A stretch of 64,000 nt of DNA from Salinimicrobium sp035607535 (GTDB lineage Bacteria > Bacteroidota > Bacteroidia > Flavobacteriales > Flavobacteriaceae), in the NCBI RefSeq assembly GCF_035607535.1, contig NZ_JAYDZX010000001.1:310001-374000 (forward strand), written 5' to 3'. Positions 7,032 through 17,085 of the stretch are shown one piece after another (the stretch's first letter is position 1; every line of letters begins with the position of its first letter). The translations under genes and the position numbers were made by a program. The notes under the pieces were generated by a model, which saw only the letters and a list, made by a program, of their open reading frames with translations, was not told the DNA's origin and searched no databases.

Positions 7032-9720
7032 GATACTTTACATACTTTCCTGCTGTATTTTTTTGCTTTCTTTAGCCTCAAAATCAACAGCTCAGGAAAT
7101 AAGAACAAATGAAGGTATCCGCATCCCTGCAGAACGAGAACCTGTTCAACCAATACGCGATTCTTTACGAATTGAAGCCCCTGTTCCGGTCATTTCTTTA
7201 ACTCCGACTACCCGGGACACAGTGCGTCCCAAAAATGAGCCTTTGACCGATAGGGTAGTTTACACCGCACAGGACTATATGCGTCTCAGTCCCCGTGAGA
7301 ACAGGTTGTATCTCTATGACAATGCCGAGATCACCTATGGCGACATAAATATTACTGCCGGAAAAATTATCTTAGACAACGAAAGGAATGAAGTCTACGC
7401 CTATGGTATTGTAGATTCGGCAGGAGTTTATACGCAAAAGCCTGTGTTTACACAAGCTGAAAGCGTGGTTCGCCCCGATTCCATCCGGTTTAATTTTGAT
7501 ACCGAAAGAGCTTTGGTCTTCAATTCCCGAACAGATCAGGGAGAGTTCAAAGTGTTGGGGCAGATCACTAAAAGAGAGAATGATTCGGTCTACTACATGA
7601 AAAATGTAAGGTTTACCACCTCTCCAAACGAAGAGAATCCTGACTATTATTTCTATGCCCGGCGAATCAAATTTGTTCCCGATAAGAAGATAGTTTCGGG
7701 CCTCGTCAATATGTATATCGCCGATGTTCCTACTCCGTTGGGACTGCCTTTTGGCTATTTCCCAATGACAGATGAACAAACTTCGGGCTTCATTATTCCC
7801 TCTTTTGGAGATGATAACAACAGAGGTTTCTTTCTTCAGAATGGAGGTTATTATTTCGCAATAAGTGATTATGTGGACCTCACGGTCTTAGGTGATTATT
7901 ATACCAATGGAAGTTATGCAATGAGAATGGAGTCCTCTTACGCATTGCGATACAGGTTTAGAGGAAACCTTAGCTTCCGGTTTGAAAAACTCATCAATAG
8001 TGAACCCGGTTTTCCGGATTTCTCTGAATCGACCATATATAACCTGCGTTGGAATCACTCACAGGATTCAAAAGCAAATCCTACCTCGAGATTTTCAGCG
8101 GCAGTGAACCTTGGTAGTAGTGACTATTACCAGGCTTCAACCAATCAAATGAACACCGGGAACCGATTGACAAATACCTTAAGTTCCTCTGTTTCCTATT
8201 CAAAGACCTTTAATATTCAGCCTCAAATAAATCTGAGTATTGCTGCTACTCATAGTCAGAATACAAATACAGAGCAGATCAACATGACCCTGCCCACAGT
8301 CCAGGCGAGTATGGCCAGGGTTTATCCTTTTGAGCCTAAAGTAGGTGCCAAAAAAGGCATTATTGAGAACATAAATTTTCAGTACAATTTTAGGGGAGAG
8401 AATAGATTTCAAACGACCGACTCCCTGTTCTTTAAACCGGAGATGTTCAAAAATGCCATTTTAGGGGCACAACATTCCATTCCGCTTACCACCAACTTTA
8501 AGCTTTTTAATTATTTGAGCGTAAGTGCAGGGACAAATTATACCGAGAACTGGGTTTTTAGGACATTTGAACGATCTTATGACGAAGAAGCACGCGTAGA
8601 GGTCATAGATACTGTGAGCGGCTTTGATTCTTTTCGCACCTACAACTTCAATACAAGTATTGGAACCACAATCTACGGAACCAAGAACTTTAGCGGGGAT
8701 GGAAAATATCAGGCAATCAGGCATGTTCTGCGCCCTTCCATAAGCTATAATATCAATCCCGGCTTTGGATATTACTACGATAATTATATTATTCCGGAAA
8801 CAGATGGCCGGGAAGAGCGCGTAGTAGAATACTCCCGATTTCAGGGAACTTTATATGGTCCTCCCGGCAAGGTGTTTTCCAGCTCTATTGGCCTCTCTTT
8901 AAGCAACACCTTTGAAGCAAAAGTTAAAGACTCGGTAGATGCCGAACCGCGTAAGGTCAAGCTCCTGAACAATTTTAACGTTAGCACCTCGTACAATCTT
9001 GCGGGGGATTCTTTAAGGCTTTCCCCTATTAGTGTCCGCGGAAATATTCCAATTATTCAGAATAAGCTGGACATCAACTTTGGAACTAACCTAGACATTT
9101 ATGCTCTCAACAACGAGAACCGTCGGATTGACAAACTCAATATCGAGAATGGCGGAAGTCTCTTCAGGCTTACGAATGCCAACATGAGTTTTGGATATTC
9201 CTTCTCCAGCGACCAATTTTCAGGAGGAAAGGAAAATGTGAACAGGCTGGAAAATCAAACCTTCAGAAATGGAGGTCGCCCGGATGATCTATTCGGAAAG
9301 GACATGGATATTGACGGGACTTTCTATGATGAGAAAGAAACAAATCCTGCTGAGGAAGAGGAAAGCGAAAACAGCTGGTACAATTTTGACATTCCCTGGG
9401 ACCTTCGCCTGGCGTATACCCTCAATTATGCCAATAATGCACGGCAAAGTCAGATAACATCGCATTCGTTGATGTTTTCGGGCGATGTTGAACTTTCCCC
9501 AAAGTGGACTGTTGGTGCATCTTCGGGTTATGATTTTGTAAACACAGGATTTACCCATACCCAGCTGCGTTTCGCCAGAGACCTTGAAAGCTGGCGAATG
9601 ACCTTTAGCTGGACTCCTTTTGGAGTGTATAAACAGTGGAACTTCTTTATTGGTATCAAATCTTCATTGTTGAGAGATATCAAATATGAAAAGAGAAGAG
9701 AAAGAGACAGACGACTTTAA
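7021..9720 (+). CDS. lptD: LPS assembly outer-membrane protein LptD (Bacteroidota type), 899 aa
   Basis: The start is TTG at 7021. An in-frame TAA at 7012-7014 excludes a longer frame, and the signal peptide ILYILSCCIFLLSLASKSTA follows immediately. The N-terminal part (about residues 75-240) is an OstA/LptA-like beta-jellyroll, e.g. YLYDNAEITYGDINITAGKI. The rest is a long Tyr/Asn/Ser-rich beta-barrel. With an LptE partner it inserts LPS into the outer leaflet. The length of about 900 is usual for flavobacterial homologues. Sixteen bases separate it from ridA. Confidence 0.92.
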   Translation: MRTKILYILSCCIFLLSLASKSTAQEIRTNEGIRIPAEREPVQPIRDSLRIEAPVPVISLTPTTRDTVRPKNEPLTDRVVYTAQDYMRLSPRENRLYLYDNAEITYGDINITAGKIILDNERNEVYAYGIVDSAGVYTQKPVFTQAESVVRPDSIRFNFDTERALVFNSRTDQGEFKVLGQITKRENDSVYYMKNVRFTTSPNEENPDYYFYARRIKFVPDKKIVSGLVNMYIADVPTPLGLPFGYFPMTDEQTSGFIIPSFGDDNNRGFFLQNGGYYFAISDYVDLTVLGDYYTNGSYAMRMESSYALRYRFRGNLSFRFEKLINSEPGFPDFSESTIYNLRWNHSQDSKANPTSRFSAAVNLGSSDYYQASTNQMNTGNRLTNTLSSSVSYSKTFNIQPQINLSIAATHSQNTNTEQINMTLPTVQASMARVYPFEPKVGAKKGIIENINFQYNFRGENRFQTTDSLFFKPEMFKNAILGAQHSIPLTTNFKLFNYLSVSAGTNYTENWVFRTFERSYDEEARVEVIDTVSGFDSFRTYNFNTSIGTTIYGTKNFSGDGKYQAIRHVLRPSISYNINPGFGYYYDNYIIPETDGREERVVEYSRFQGTLYGPPGKVFSSSIGLSLSNTFEAKVKDSVDAEPRKVKLLNNFNVSTSYNLAGDSLRLSPISVRGNIPIIQNKLDINFGTNLDIYALNNENRRIDKLNIENGGSLFRLTNANMSFGYSFSSDQFSGGKENVNRLENQTFRNGGRPDDLFGKDMDIDGTFYDEKETNPAEEEESENSWYNFDIPWDLRLAYTLNYANNARQSQITSHSLMFSGDVELSPKWTVGASSGYDFVNTGFTHTQLRFARDLESWRMTFSWTPFGVYKQWNFFIGIKSSLLRDIKYEKRRERDRRL

Positions 9721-9736
9721 TTTAAATACTTCAGCT

Positions 9737-10117
9737 ATGAAAAAGATCATCCAGACTAATGATGCCCCGGCACCAATAGGTGCATACAATCAGGCGGTTT
9801 TAAGCGGAAACACCCTGTACATTTCCGGACAGATCGCTATCAACCCGGTTAATGGGGAATTGGAACAAGAAACTATCGAGGAAGAAACCGAGCAGGTAAT
9901 GCGTAATCTTAAAGCTATTCTCACTGCAGCTGAAATGAGCTTTGAAAACGTAGTGAAAAGCTCGATCTTCATTAGCGATATGAATAATTTCTCCAGGATC
10001 AATGCTGTTTATTCCAAATACTTTAACGAAGCAACAGCACCGGCACGAGAAACTGTGGAAGTGGCCAATTTGCCCAAGTTTGTAAATGTGGAGATCAGCA
10101 TGATCGCTGCAAAGTAG
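9737..10117 (+). CDS. ridA: RidA family enamine/imine deaminase, 126 aa
   Basis: RidA proteins are small trimeric enzymes that hydrolyse reactive 2-aminoacrylate and related imines from PLP enzymes. The chosen start is the internal ATG at 9737 (MKKIIQTNDAPAPIGAYNQA), which gives the usual 126 residues. The longer frame starting at 9686 overlaps lptD and adds 17 residues unlike the family. Signature segments are GAYNQAV, LYISGQIAINP and an ARETVEVANLPK segment with the substrate-binding Arg. It ends before a strong convergent terminator. Confidence 0.93.
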   Translation: MKKIIQTNDAPAPIGAYNQAVLSGNTLYISGQIAINPVNGELEQETIEEETEQVMRNLKAILTAAEMSFENVVKSSIFISDMNNFSRINAVYSKYFNEATAPARETVEVANLPKFVNVEISMIAAK

Positions 10118-10121
10118 AAAA

Positions 10122-10160
10122 ATAAGAGGTTCCAAGAATGTCATTTTTGGAACCTCTTAT
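10122..10160. terminator. bidirectional intrinsic terminator between ridA and tamB
   Basis: A perfect 14-bp stem (ATAAGAGGTTCCAA and its complement) encloses an 11-base loop, with A-run and T-run flanks. It lies in the 45-base gap between the convergent ridA and tamB stops. Confidence 0.85.
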
Positions 10161-10162
10161 CT

Positions 10163-13100
10163 TTAGAAGTCATCGGCTCCCGGAAACTTAATATAATCTG
10201 GCGCCAAACTTTTCTTTTGCTCCCCCTGCCCCTCTTCTTCGTCTTTTCGAATGGCGGCAGCTACAACTTCCTTATCGACGATCTTGCGCAGTAGCTCTTT
10301 AAAGGTGTCAAAATCTACCTGGTAGGACAATCCAACTCCCTGAGTAAAGCCCAGTTCCTCTCCCAGGTACTGAATATTATTTTCCCTGTTAAAGATCTTT
10401 GCACGCAGATTACCTTCCTCATTAAGCAAAAATTCGATCTCGAGGTTTCCTACAATAACAGTCTCAGTGACACCCCCAACCGGCACCCCAACCTGACCAT
10501 TGATCAAAACCCGTTCACTTATTTGCGTGGACAGAGTAACCCCAAATCTGTCGGCCATAGACTGTTCAGGAGTTCTTGAACCTTGTTCGTAGTTTAAACC
10601 GACTTCAAACACTCCTCCATCATCTCCAACTAAACTGCTAAAAAGTCCTGAAGATGCACTTTGGAATACTCCCCCAATTATAGCGCTACTGGCATTACCA
10701 CCAAAAACATCGGGAGTATAGAACTGCCCCAGTGCAAGGAGTGAGAATGCCTGAGCTTCACTGTTTCCGCTTGTTTCGATTTTGTATTCCAGCTCAGACC
10801 TTACCGCCGAAGCCACATTGGGATATTCGAGATCAAAAGAAATATCGGGCTGTACAAGTTCTCCTTCCAGGTTGATCACCACATCTACAGGTATTCTTCG
10901 GCTAATCCCCGGATTATCCAGGATAACAGCAGGATTGGCATGTGCTTCATAAATAGCACTCATATTTAGATCGGCAAGGGCCGGGTTACCATTCCAGTTA
11001 ATAGTTCCTCCGGGCCGCACTTCAAATCGTTTTTGAAGAGCTCCGTAGTTAAAGATGTATTCCCCTGTATTGGCAATAAAATCTCCCCACATATTGAATT
11101 TTCCAAGGGTATTGATCTCGATCAACAGAGTTCCTGCTCCTCTTCCCCTTAAAATACTGCCGTCAATATCCAATTCTACGAGGGCATCATTGGTTACATC
11201 AAGATCGAAATTAAGCTCCAGTCCTTTTACTTCCTCAAACTGTAGTTCCTCCCCGGCCAGTCTTGCAGCTTTTTCTTCAGGGCTTAAAAAGTGAATAAAA
11301 GAGTTATCTCCTATACTTTCTGAATCACTTATAGGAATTTTAAAAACTGTTCCCCTGCGGGTAGTTCCAATTACATCAATGACTAATTCTGAGGTGGGAC
11401 CATAAATTGAAGCATTGCCGCCAATGAATCCCGTACCGTAATAAAGAGCTTCGTCATCGTATCCGGTATCGAGCACCAATAGCCTGTCTGTGGAAATATT
11501 CAATCCCAGCACCCAATTGCTGAAGTTGGTATGGGAAATTGTTCCATCCAGTACTCCTGTGGTATTGTATTTCGTGTCGGTAATATTGATTTCGTCAAAA
11601 TTGAATTGCTGTCGGGTGAGGTTCACAACGGCCCCTTCCTCAAAAGCAAAATCAACATTTAAATAAGGAATTGATAAACCTGCCCGATTCAAGAATAGAC
11701 GCCCATCTATATCGGGATTCCGGTAGTCCCCGGTGACATCTGCCTCCCCGGATACCAACCCCCGTATGTTATTGAGAACATCCTTGCCCAGCGGACTAAA
11801 CGCTGACATATTAAAGTTCTTGAGTTCAACCTCCAAATCGATCTCGGGAGATTCTCCGTCTACCACAATTTCTCCAATAGCCGACAAGGACTCGAGTCCG
11901 GCATTACGAAGAGAGGTATTTACGTTATAAAGACTAAGGTCGCGGTTACCCATAACATCCAGATTGAGTACTCCAAGCAACTGTTCATTTATAGTCAAAT
12001 CCCGTACCGTAAGAGAAGTGTTGGGATAATAGGCACCGTCCTCCTGCAATAGATTAAGGGAGCCATTCACCACTCCCCCCATTTCGAGACTATTGATTTC
12101 AGGAGTGATCTTATAAAGATCTACACTATCAAACTCCATTTGAAAATCTTTATAGGTCGAATCCCGCATCTGGCCTGCAAGGCGTATCTCTTCATTTTCA
12201 TGGCTTAACACGAGAGAATCCACCCTTATATTGTTCATTCCATTCGAAAAAATAACTCTGTTGGACCTGTTCCCTTCTTCATTGAGATGCCATACACTTT
12301 CCTTAAACTTTATGTCTGAACGCTGTAAACCCACCACGGAGTTATTGTTTTCATTTATGGTGTGGTACATGTTAAGATTGAAAACATCATTGCTCTTAGG
12401 TCCACCCTTGAATTCAGATCGAATAAAGAGTGTATCATTAAGTGTAACATTAATAAGATTAAAATCCTTGATATTATAGAAACTGGTAGCTACGCTGTCT
12501 ATCTCTATGTAGGTATTAAAAAGCGGATTGGAGTTATCTACCTGAATATTAACCTTTTCAAAGAGGTTATTGAAAGCATTGATTTCAGGTGAGCGAAAAG
12601 CAAGCCGAAACTCAGATTCATCAGATTCTACACTTCCGCGGATAAACGTATTGGGTGCCAGAGTAATTTCCGGATAAAAGACTTCTACGATCTTATTATA
12701 AATATCAAAGTCAAAATTCAGATATTGATTGGTGGTGATCTTGTTGGGACGATAATTGGTATAGAGACTACCAACAGCATTTTCCACGAGAGCGGGCACT
12801 TCTGTAATATCAAAAATTCCTTCTATAGTACCACTTATAACATCCGGCGAATTTACCTGAATTGTCCTCACGGGTCCATCAAAGGAGGAGGTGATCTCCA
12901 GGTCTTTGAACATATAAGAGTCATTCTCATTTTTATATGAGGTATTCAGCAGGTATATTTCTCCTTCAAAGTTATTGAGATTCGTACCCTCCATATTCAT
13001 AATGATGTCTCCCTGGAAAATGGCCAGACTATCCCTTTTTACTAGGTTCATGGCAGCCAGATTTGCGTGAGCAACAGAAGCTTCAAAGTCATAGACATTA

Positions 13101-14548
13101 GTGCCTGCCGAAAAATCGGCAAGACCATTAAATTCCATCTGGAGGTTGGGGTCAAGAGAAATAACATTTCCATTGAACAAAGGAGCTTTCAGGGTCCCCC
13201 GCACCTTCAGGTTATTGTAGGCGTAACCGCGGTAAACAAGCCTTGAAATCACCCCCTGCACCTGGGTATTAAGAGTTTCAGTAGAGAAACCTCGTCCGTC
13301 AAAAGTTATATTAAAGGAGGTAGTCCCCAGATCCTGTACGTTTGCGAGTCGGCCAATATTAAAGCTTTTCACTTGTAGCCGCCCTTTGTAAGAAGTAAGA
13401 TCTGTTTCGCCAAAACCTTTTAGGTTAAGATCTACATTTGCAGTTCCCAATTGAGAGTACAAAAGGGCTTTAGTGGAAAGAGCGTTTTCAGAAACATAAA
13501 TATTCCCTTCCATTTGTACATTTCCAAACTCCCTGAGCTCTGTAGGTAATTTTTCCCGCAGCAGCCCCGGTAGAAGATTGATCAGATCATAATAATTAGT
13601 GGAAAGCTCACTAAGACTACCCTCAAGAGTGAATTCCTCTTCTTCTGTCGATAAGGAATTTTTAATTTGTAATTCTCCTACCAAACGAGTGCGGTCAAGG
13701 CCACTCATTTCCAGGTTGGAAAGGTGAAAATCGTTTAAAATTCCATCAAGGCTGGTTGAAAAATTGATCTCCTGGTTATTTCCAAATTTATTATAGAAAG
13801 GCTGCAGGTCGTTTGTGGATACGGTTGAAGGCCTGAAAACAGCCTTTACAGGAACTTTATTGATAAATCCGGCAAAACCATTGGTAATATCGAAAAGCAC
13901 ATCTGCATCTATACTGGAATACGGCGTCTCCACCTGAAGATCTTTCAAAGCCATTTCTTCAGAAGTATAACTGAAGGCAGTACTCAAATGATCTACCTGA
14001 ATTCCCCTTTTCTCAAAACCGGATAATCTGTCCACATCGACAAACACATCAGAGCCGTCAACAACAAGATCACTGGCCAGGATATTGAGATCATCAAGCG
14101 AAACAACCTCGGGGTAGTTAACATTATGATTTGTATAACCATATCTCCCGTTGACAACCTCTAACCTTGAAATAGTGAGGAGAAATGGGGTAGACTCCTT
14201 TTTGGATTGGCTCTTTAGTTTGTTAAGAAAGATATTCAGGTTGTCCCGCTCTTCTCCTTCGTACACCTTCATATCCATGTAAAGCTGTTTTGCTGTTGTA
14301 GGGCCAAGAGTAGGATTGTTGTTGTAGATGCTTTTAAGACTGGTGGCGGAAGTACGTACATTTTGTGAAAAAATGAGCGTATCCTTGTGGTGGTCCAGGA
14401 TAAGAACATCCTGCAAATTCAATTTACCACTATAGGTGAGACCCACGCGCCCAATATTGATATCTACATCTTTAGTTTCCTTGAGGTTATCGGTAATTAT
14501 TTTGGCAACAAAAGTTTGGACTGAGGGAATAGAAAATACGATCAACAA
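10163..14548 (-). CDS. tamB: TamB/DUF490 translocation and assembly protein, about 1461 aa or longer
   Basis: This very long AsmA/TamB-like protein is rich in short beta strands. The DUF490 region fills about the last 400 residues and ends in a barrel-contact segment. It spans the periplasm and helps deliver lipids or outer-membrane proteins. The coordinates use the only canonical start (TTG, 14546-14548), but this is probably not the real one. The same frame stays open to the TAG at 14666-14668 and encodes KKSIRKFWKILGKTL plus a run of Leu/Ile, a perfect TamB signal anchor. No ATG, GTG or TTG exists there; ATA at 14626 and ATT at 14641 or 14650 are candidates. Confidence 0.88.
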   Translation of the reverse strand: MLIVFSIPSVQTFVAKIITDNLKETKDVDINIGRVGLTYSGKLNLQDVLILDHHKDTLIFSQNVRTSATSLKSIYNNNPTLGPTTAKQLYMDMKVYEGEERDNLNIFLNKLKSQSKKESTPFLLTISRLEVVNGRYGYTNHNVNYPEVVSLDDLNILASDLVVDGSDVFVDVDRLSGFEKRGIQVDHLSTAFSYTSEEMALKDLQVETPYSSIDADVLFDITNGFAGFINKVPVKAVFRPSTVSTNDLQPFYNKFGNNQEINFSTSLDGILNDFHLSNLEMSGLDRTRLVGELQIKNSLSTEEEEFTLEGSLSELSTNYYDLINLLPGLLREKLPTELREFGNVQMEGNIYVSENALSTKALLYSQLGTANVDLNLKGFGETDLTSYKGRLQVKSFNIGRLANVQDLGTTSFNITFDGRGFSTETLNTQVQGVISRLVYRGYAYNNLKVRGTLKAPLFNGNVISLDPNLQMEFNGLADFSAGTNVYDFEASVAHANLAAMNLVKRDSLAIFQGDIIMNMEGTNLNNFEGEIYLLNTSYKNENDSYMFKDLEITSSFDGPVRTIQVNSPDVISGTIEGIFDITEVPALVENAVGSLYTNYRPNKITTNQYLNFDFDIYNKIVEVFYPEITLAPNTFIRGSVESDESEFRLAFRSPEINAFNNLFEKVNIQVDNSNPLFNTYIEIDSVATSFYNIKDFNLINVTLNDTLFIRSEFKGGPKSNDVFNLNMYHTINENNNSVVGLQRSDIKFKESVWHLNEEGNRSNRVIFSNGMNNIRVDSLVLSHENEEIRLAGQMRDSTYKDFQMEFDSVDLYKITPEINSLEMGGVVNGSLNLLQEDGAYYPNTSLTVRDLTINEQLLGVLNLDVMGNRDLSLYNVNTSLRNAGLESLSAIGEIVVDGESPEIDLEVELKNFNMSAFSPLGKDVLNNIRGLVSGEADVTGDYRNPDIDGRLFLNRAGLSIPYLNVDFAFEEGAVVNLTRQQFNFDEINITDTKYNTTGVLDGTISHTNFSNWVLGLNISTDRLLVLDTGYDDEALYYGTGFIGGNASIYGPTSELVIDVIGTTRRGTVFKIPISDSESIGDNSFIHFLSPEEKAARLAGEELQFEEVKGLELNFDLDVTNDALVELDIDGSILRGRGAGTLLIEINTLGKFNMWGDFIANTGEYIFNYGALQKRFEVRPGGTINWNGNPALADLNMSAIYEAHANPAVILDNPGISRRIPVDVVINLEGELVQPDISFDLEYPNVASAVRSELEYKIETSGNSEAQAFSLLALGQFYTPDVFGGNASSAIIGGVFQSASSGLFSSLVGDDGGVFEVGLNYEQGSRTPEQSMADRFGVTLSTQISERVLINGQVGVPVGGVTETVIVGNLEIEFLLNEEGNLRAKIFNRENNIQYLGEELGFTQGVGLSYQVDFDTFKELLRKIVDKEVVAAAIRKDEEEGQGEQKKSLAPDYIKFPGADDF

Positions 14549-14625
14549 AATGATGAAAAGCAGCAGCAGGGCGAGCAGCGTTTTACCCAGTATTTTCCAG
14601 AATTTTCTGATAGATTTTTTAGTTA

Positions 14626-14633
14626 TAACTTTG
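14626..14633 (+). promoter_or_regulatory. possible -7 element for the tsaD operon
   Basis: TAACTTTG matches TAnnTTTG exactly and lies 39 bases before the tsaD ATG. It overlaps the N-terminal codons of tamB on the other strand. The -33 region reads TTTTC, only a partial match. Confidence 0.35.
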
Positions 14634-14671
14634 CGAACAATATTAACAATTTTCGGGCCTAAAAACTAAGG

Positions 14672-15694
14672 ATGGCAGTACAAAATATTTACATACTAGG
14701 CATTGAATCCTCCTGTGATGACACGGCCGCAGCCGTACTACATAATGGAAAAATCCTCTCCAATGTAATCGCTACCCAGGAGGTGCACAAAAAATATGGC
14801 GGAGTAGTTCCAGAACTTGCTTCCAGGGCCCATCAACAGAATATAGTGCCGGTGATCCATGAGGCGCTTTCCAGAGCCGGTATAAAAAAAGAAGACCTCT
14901 CGGCCATTGCCTTCACCAGAGGGCCCGGATTAATGGGGTCATTGCTTGTAGGAACCTCCTTCGCAAAATCCCTTTCCTTAGGTTTGAAAATTCCCTTACT
15001 GGAAGTAAATCATATGCAGGCTCACATCCTGGCTCATTTTATTGAGGAAGAGGAATATAATAAACCTGAATTTCCTTTCCTGGCGCTAACCATTAGCGGT
15101 GGACATACCCAGATTGTTAAGGTCAATGACTACTTTAAAATGGAAGTCATTGGAGAAACGTTGGATGATGCTGTTGGAGAAGCTTTTGACAAGAGTGCAA
15201 AGATTCTCGGCCTCCCCTATCCCGGCGGACCATTAGTTGATAAATACGCGCAAACAGGAAATCCAAAAGCATTTCCTTTTCCCAAACCTAAAGTAGACGG
15301 ACTTAACTTCAGCTTTAGCGGACTCAAGACTTCCATTCTTTATTTTGTTCAGAAGCAATTGAAGGAAAATCCCAAATTCATTGAAGAGAATATTGAAGAT
15401 ATCTGCGCCTCCATCCAGCATACCATTATTGGAATCTTAATGGATAAGCTGAAAAAAGCCGTAAAACAAACCGGAATCAGACAAATTGCTATTGGCGGCG
15501 GAGTTTCTGCTAACAGCGGCATTAGACGTACGCTCAAAGAAGCTGAAGCAAAACACCAATGGAAGACCTTCATTCCAAAATTTGAATACACTACAGATAA
15601 TGCTGCAATGATCGCTATTGCAGGTCATTACAAATATCTTTCAGAAGATTTCGCCAATATGGGAATCACCGCCAGAGCGCGATATAAATTTTAG
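14672..15694 (+). CDS. tsaD: tRNA N6-adenosine threonylcarbamoyltransferase TsaD
   Basis: TsaD transfers threonylcarbamoyl from TC-AMP to A37 of ANN-decoding tRNAs, working with TsaB and TsaE. The protein is 340 residues, the normal length. Key features are ILGIESSCDDTAAAV at the N-terminus, metal-binding H114 and H118 in HMQAHIL, SGGHTQIV in the ASKHA fold, and GGGVSANSGIR near the C-terminus. It is the first gene of a plus-strand operon running to 19890. Its start is only a few bases from the 5' end of the divergent tamB frame. Confidence 0.96.
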   Translation: MAVQNIYILGIESSCDDTAAAVLHNGKILSNVIATQEVHKKYGGVVPELASRAHQQNIVPVIHEALSRAGIKKEDLSAIAFTRGPGLMGSLLVGTSFAKSLSLGLKIPLLEVNHMQAHILAHFIEEEEYNKPEFPFLALTISGGHTQIVKVNDYFKMEVIGETLDDAVGEAFDKSAKILGLPYPGGPLVDKYAQTGNPKAFPFPKPKVDGLNFSFSGLKTSILYFVQKQLKENPKFIEENIEDICASIQHTIIGILMDKLKKAVKQTGIRQIAIGGGVSANSGIRRTLKEAEAKHQWKTFIPKFEYTTDNAAMIAIAGHYKYLSEDFANMGITARARYKF

Positions 15695-15698
15695 ATTT

Positions 15699-16409
15699 AT
15701 GCAGTTATTCTTTCATCCTTCGGTTTCTGAAAATGACCAGGAAGTACGCTTTTCCAGGGACGAGAGCAGACATATTGTAAAGGTGCTGCGAAAGCGGGAA
15801 GGCGATGTACTTCAGCTTACCAATGGGAAGGGCTGGATGTTTGAAACGGAGATCATCCTGGCCGAGCCAAATAATTGCAGCGCCCGAATTTTATCATCTG
15901 AAAAAGAACCTCCTGCCCCCTATCACTTGCACCTTGCGGTAGCGCCTACTAAAATGAACGATCGCTATGAATGGTTTCTTGAAAAAGCAACAGAGATCGG
16001 CATTCAGGAGATCACACCGGTAATTTGTGACCATAGCGAGAGAAAAGTGGTGAAAAATGAGCGGTTTCAACGGGTGATCCAAAGCGCATTAAAGCAATCT
16101 TTGCATACGCGCGTGCCAATACTCCATGAGCCGGTAAATTTTTCTGAATTCCTGAAGCAAGAACATCCTGAAACAAAATTTATAGCTCATTGTGAAGAGT
16201 CAAAGCCAAGAAAACTTCTGTCTAAGGTTCTCAAAAAGGGCATTTCGGCCACTATATTAATTGGACCCGAAGGGGATTTTTCAACCCAGGAGATAGAGCA
16301 GGCAATTGCAGCCGGTTGGGATCCTGTAAGTCTCGGAAACAGTAGGTTAAGAACAGAAACAGCGGCTGTGGTAGCCTGTCACACGGCAGCTTTAGTTAAT
16401 GAAGAATAA
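15699..16409 (+). CDS. rsmE: 16S rRNA m3U1498 methyltransferase RsmE
   Basis: The SPOUT methyltransferase acts on U1498 of 16S rRNA. I start at ATG 15699 (MQLFFHPSVSENDQEV), four bases after the tsaD stop, giving 236 residues. The longer frame from 15618 overlaps tsaD by 77 bases and is not family-like. The N-terminal PUA-like part is followed by the trefoil-knot motifs ILIGPEGDFSTQEI and SLGNSRLRTETAA, both diagnostic of RsmE. Confidence 0.95.
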   Translation: MQLFFHPSVSENDQEVRFSRDESRHIVKVLRKREGDVLQLTNGKGWMFETEIILAEPNNCSARILSSEKEPPAPYHLHLAVAPTKMNDRYEWFLEKATEIGIQEITPVICDHSERKVVKNERFQRVIQSALKQSLHTRVPILHEPVNFSEFLKQEHPETKFIAHCEESKPRKLLSKVLKKGISATILIGPEGDFSTQEIEQAIAAGWDPVSLGNSRLRTETAAVVACHTAALVNEE

Positions 16410-16437
16410 TCAGCTTTCTTTTTGCTATTTTAGAGAG

Positions 16438-17085
16438 ATGAAAAAATACCTCATTATACTTTTTCTGGTTATTTCTACTTCCGGAATGCTAAAGGCACAG
16501 GAAGTGGCTATTTTGAAGTACGGCGGTGGAGGGGATTGGTACAGCAACCCTACTGCCCTACCCAACCTCATTAAATTCTGTAACCAAAATATTCATACGT
16601 CATTAGAACCAAGTCCGGCAACGGTCGAACCGGGCAGCACAGACATTTTTCAGTATCCTTTTCTACATATGACAGGGCACGGAAATGTCTTCTTCAGCGA
16701 AGAAGAGGCTGCAAACCTTAGGAAATATTTGTTGGCAGGAGGCTTTCTTCATATAGACGATAATTACGGTATGAATGAATTCGTTCGCCGGGAATTGAAA
16801 AAAGTTTTTCCCGATAAGGAACTGGAGGAACTTCCTTCCTCGCATCCTCTATTCTCGGCAGCCTATAATTTTCCAAATGGTTTGCCTAAGATCCATGAAC
16901 ATGACGGACTAAGGCCCCAGGCTTTTGGCATTTTTGAGAACGATCGCCTCTTGTGCCTTTTTACCTATGAGAGTGATTTGGGCGATGGCTGGGAAGATCC
17001 GCAGGTGCACAATGATCCTGAAGATGTGCGGCAAAAGGCTCTACAGATGGGAGCTAACATATTAAAATATGCTTTTTCCAACTAA
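16438..17085 (+). CDS. DUF4159 domain protein with signal peptide, 215 aa
   Basis: I start at ATG 16438 because it begins a clean signal peptide (MKKYLIILFLVISTSGMLKA) ending in an AQ cleavage site. The 39-base longer frame overlaps rsmE. The mature part has the features of DUF4159: VAILKYGGGGDWYSNPTA, YPFLHMTGHGN and GGFLHIDDNYGMNEFVRRE, a fold related to class I glutamine amidotransferases. Function is not established. It sits within an RNA-modification operon, and its stop overlaps the next ATG (TAATG). Confidence 0.88.
   Translation: MKKYLIILFLVISTSGMLKAQEVAILKYGGGGDWYSNPTALPNLIKFCNQNIHTSLEPSPATVEPGSTDIFQYPFLHMTGHGNVFFSEEEAANLRKYLLAGGFLHIDDNYGMNEFVRRELKKVFPDKELEELPSSHPLFSAAYNFPNGLPKIHEHDGLRPQAFGIFENDRLLCLFTYESDLGDGWEDPQVHNDPEDVRQKALQMGANILKYAFSN

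Noticed and set aside
9686..9736. N-terminal extension of RidA
   Set aside because: It overlaps lptD and exceeds the very constant family length of about 126.
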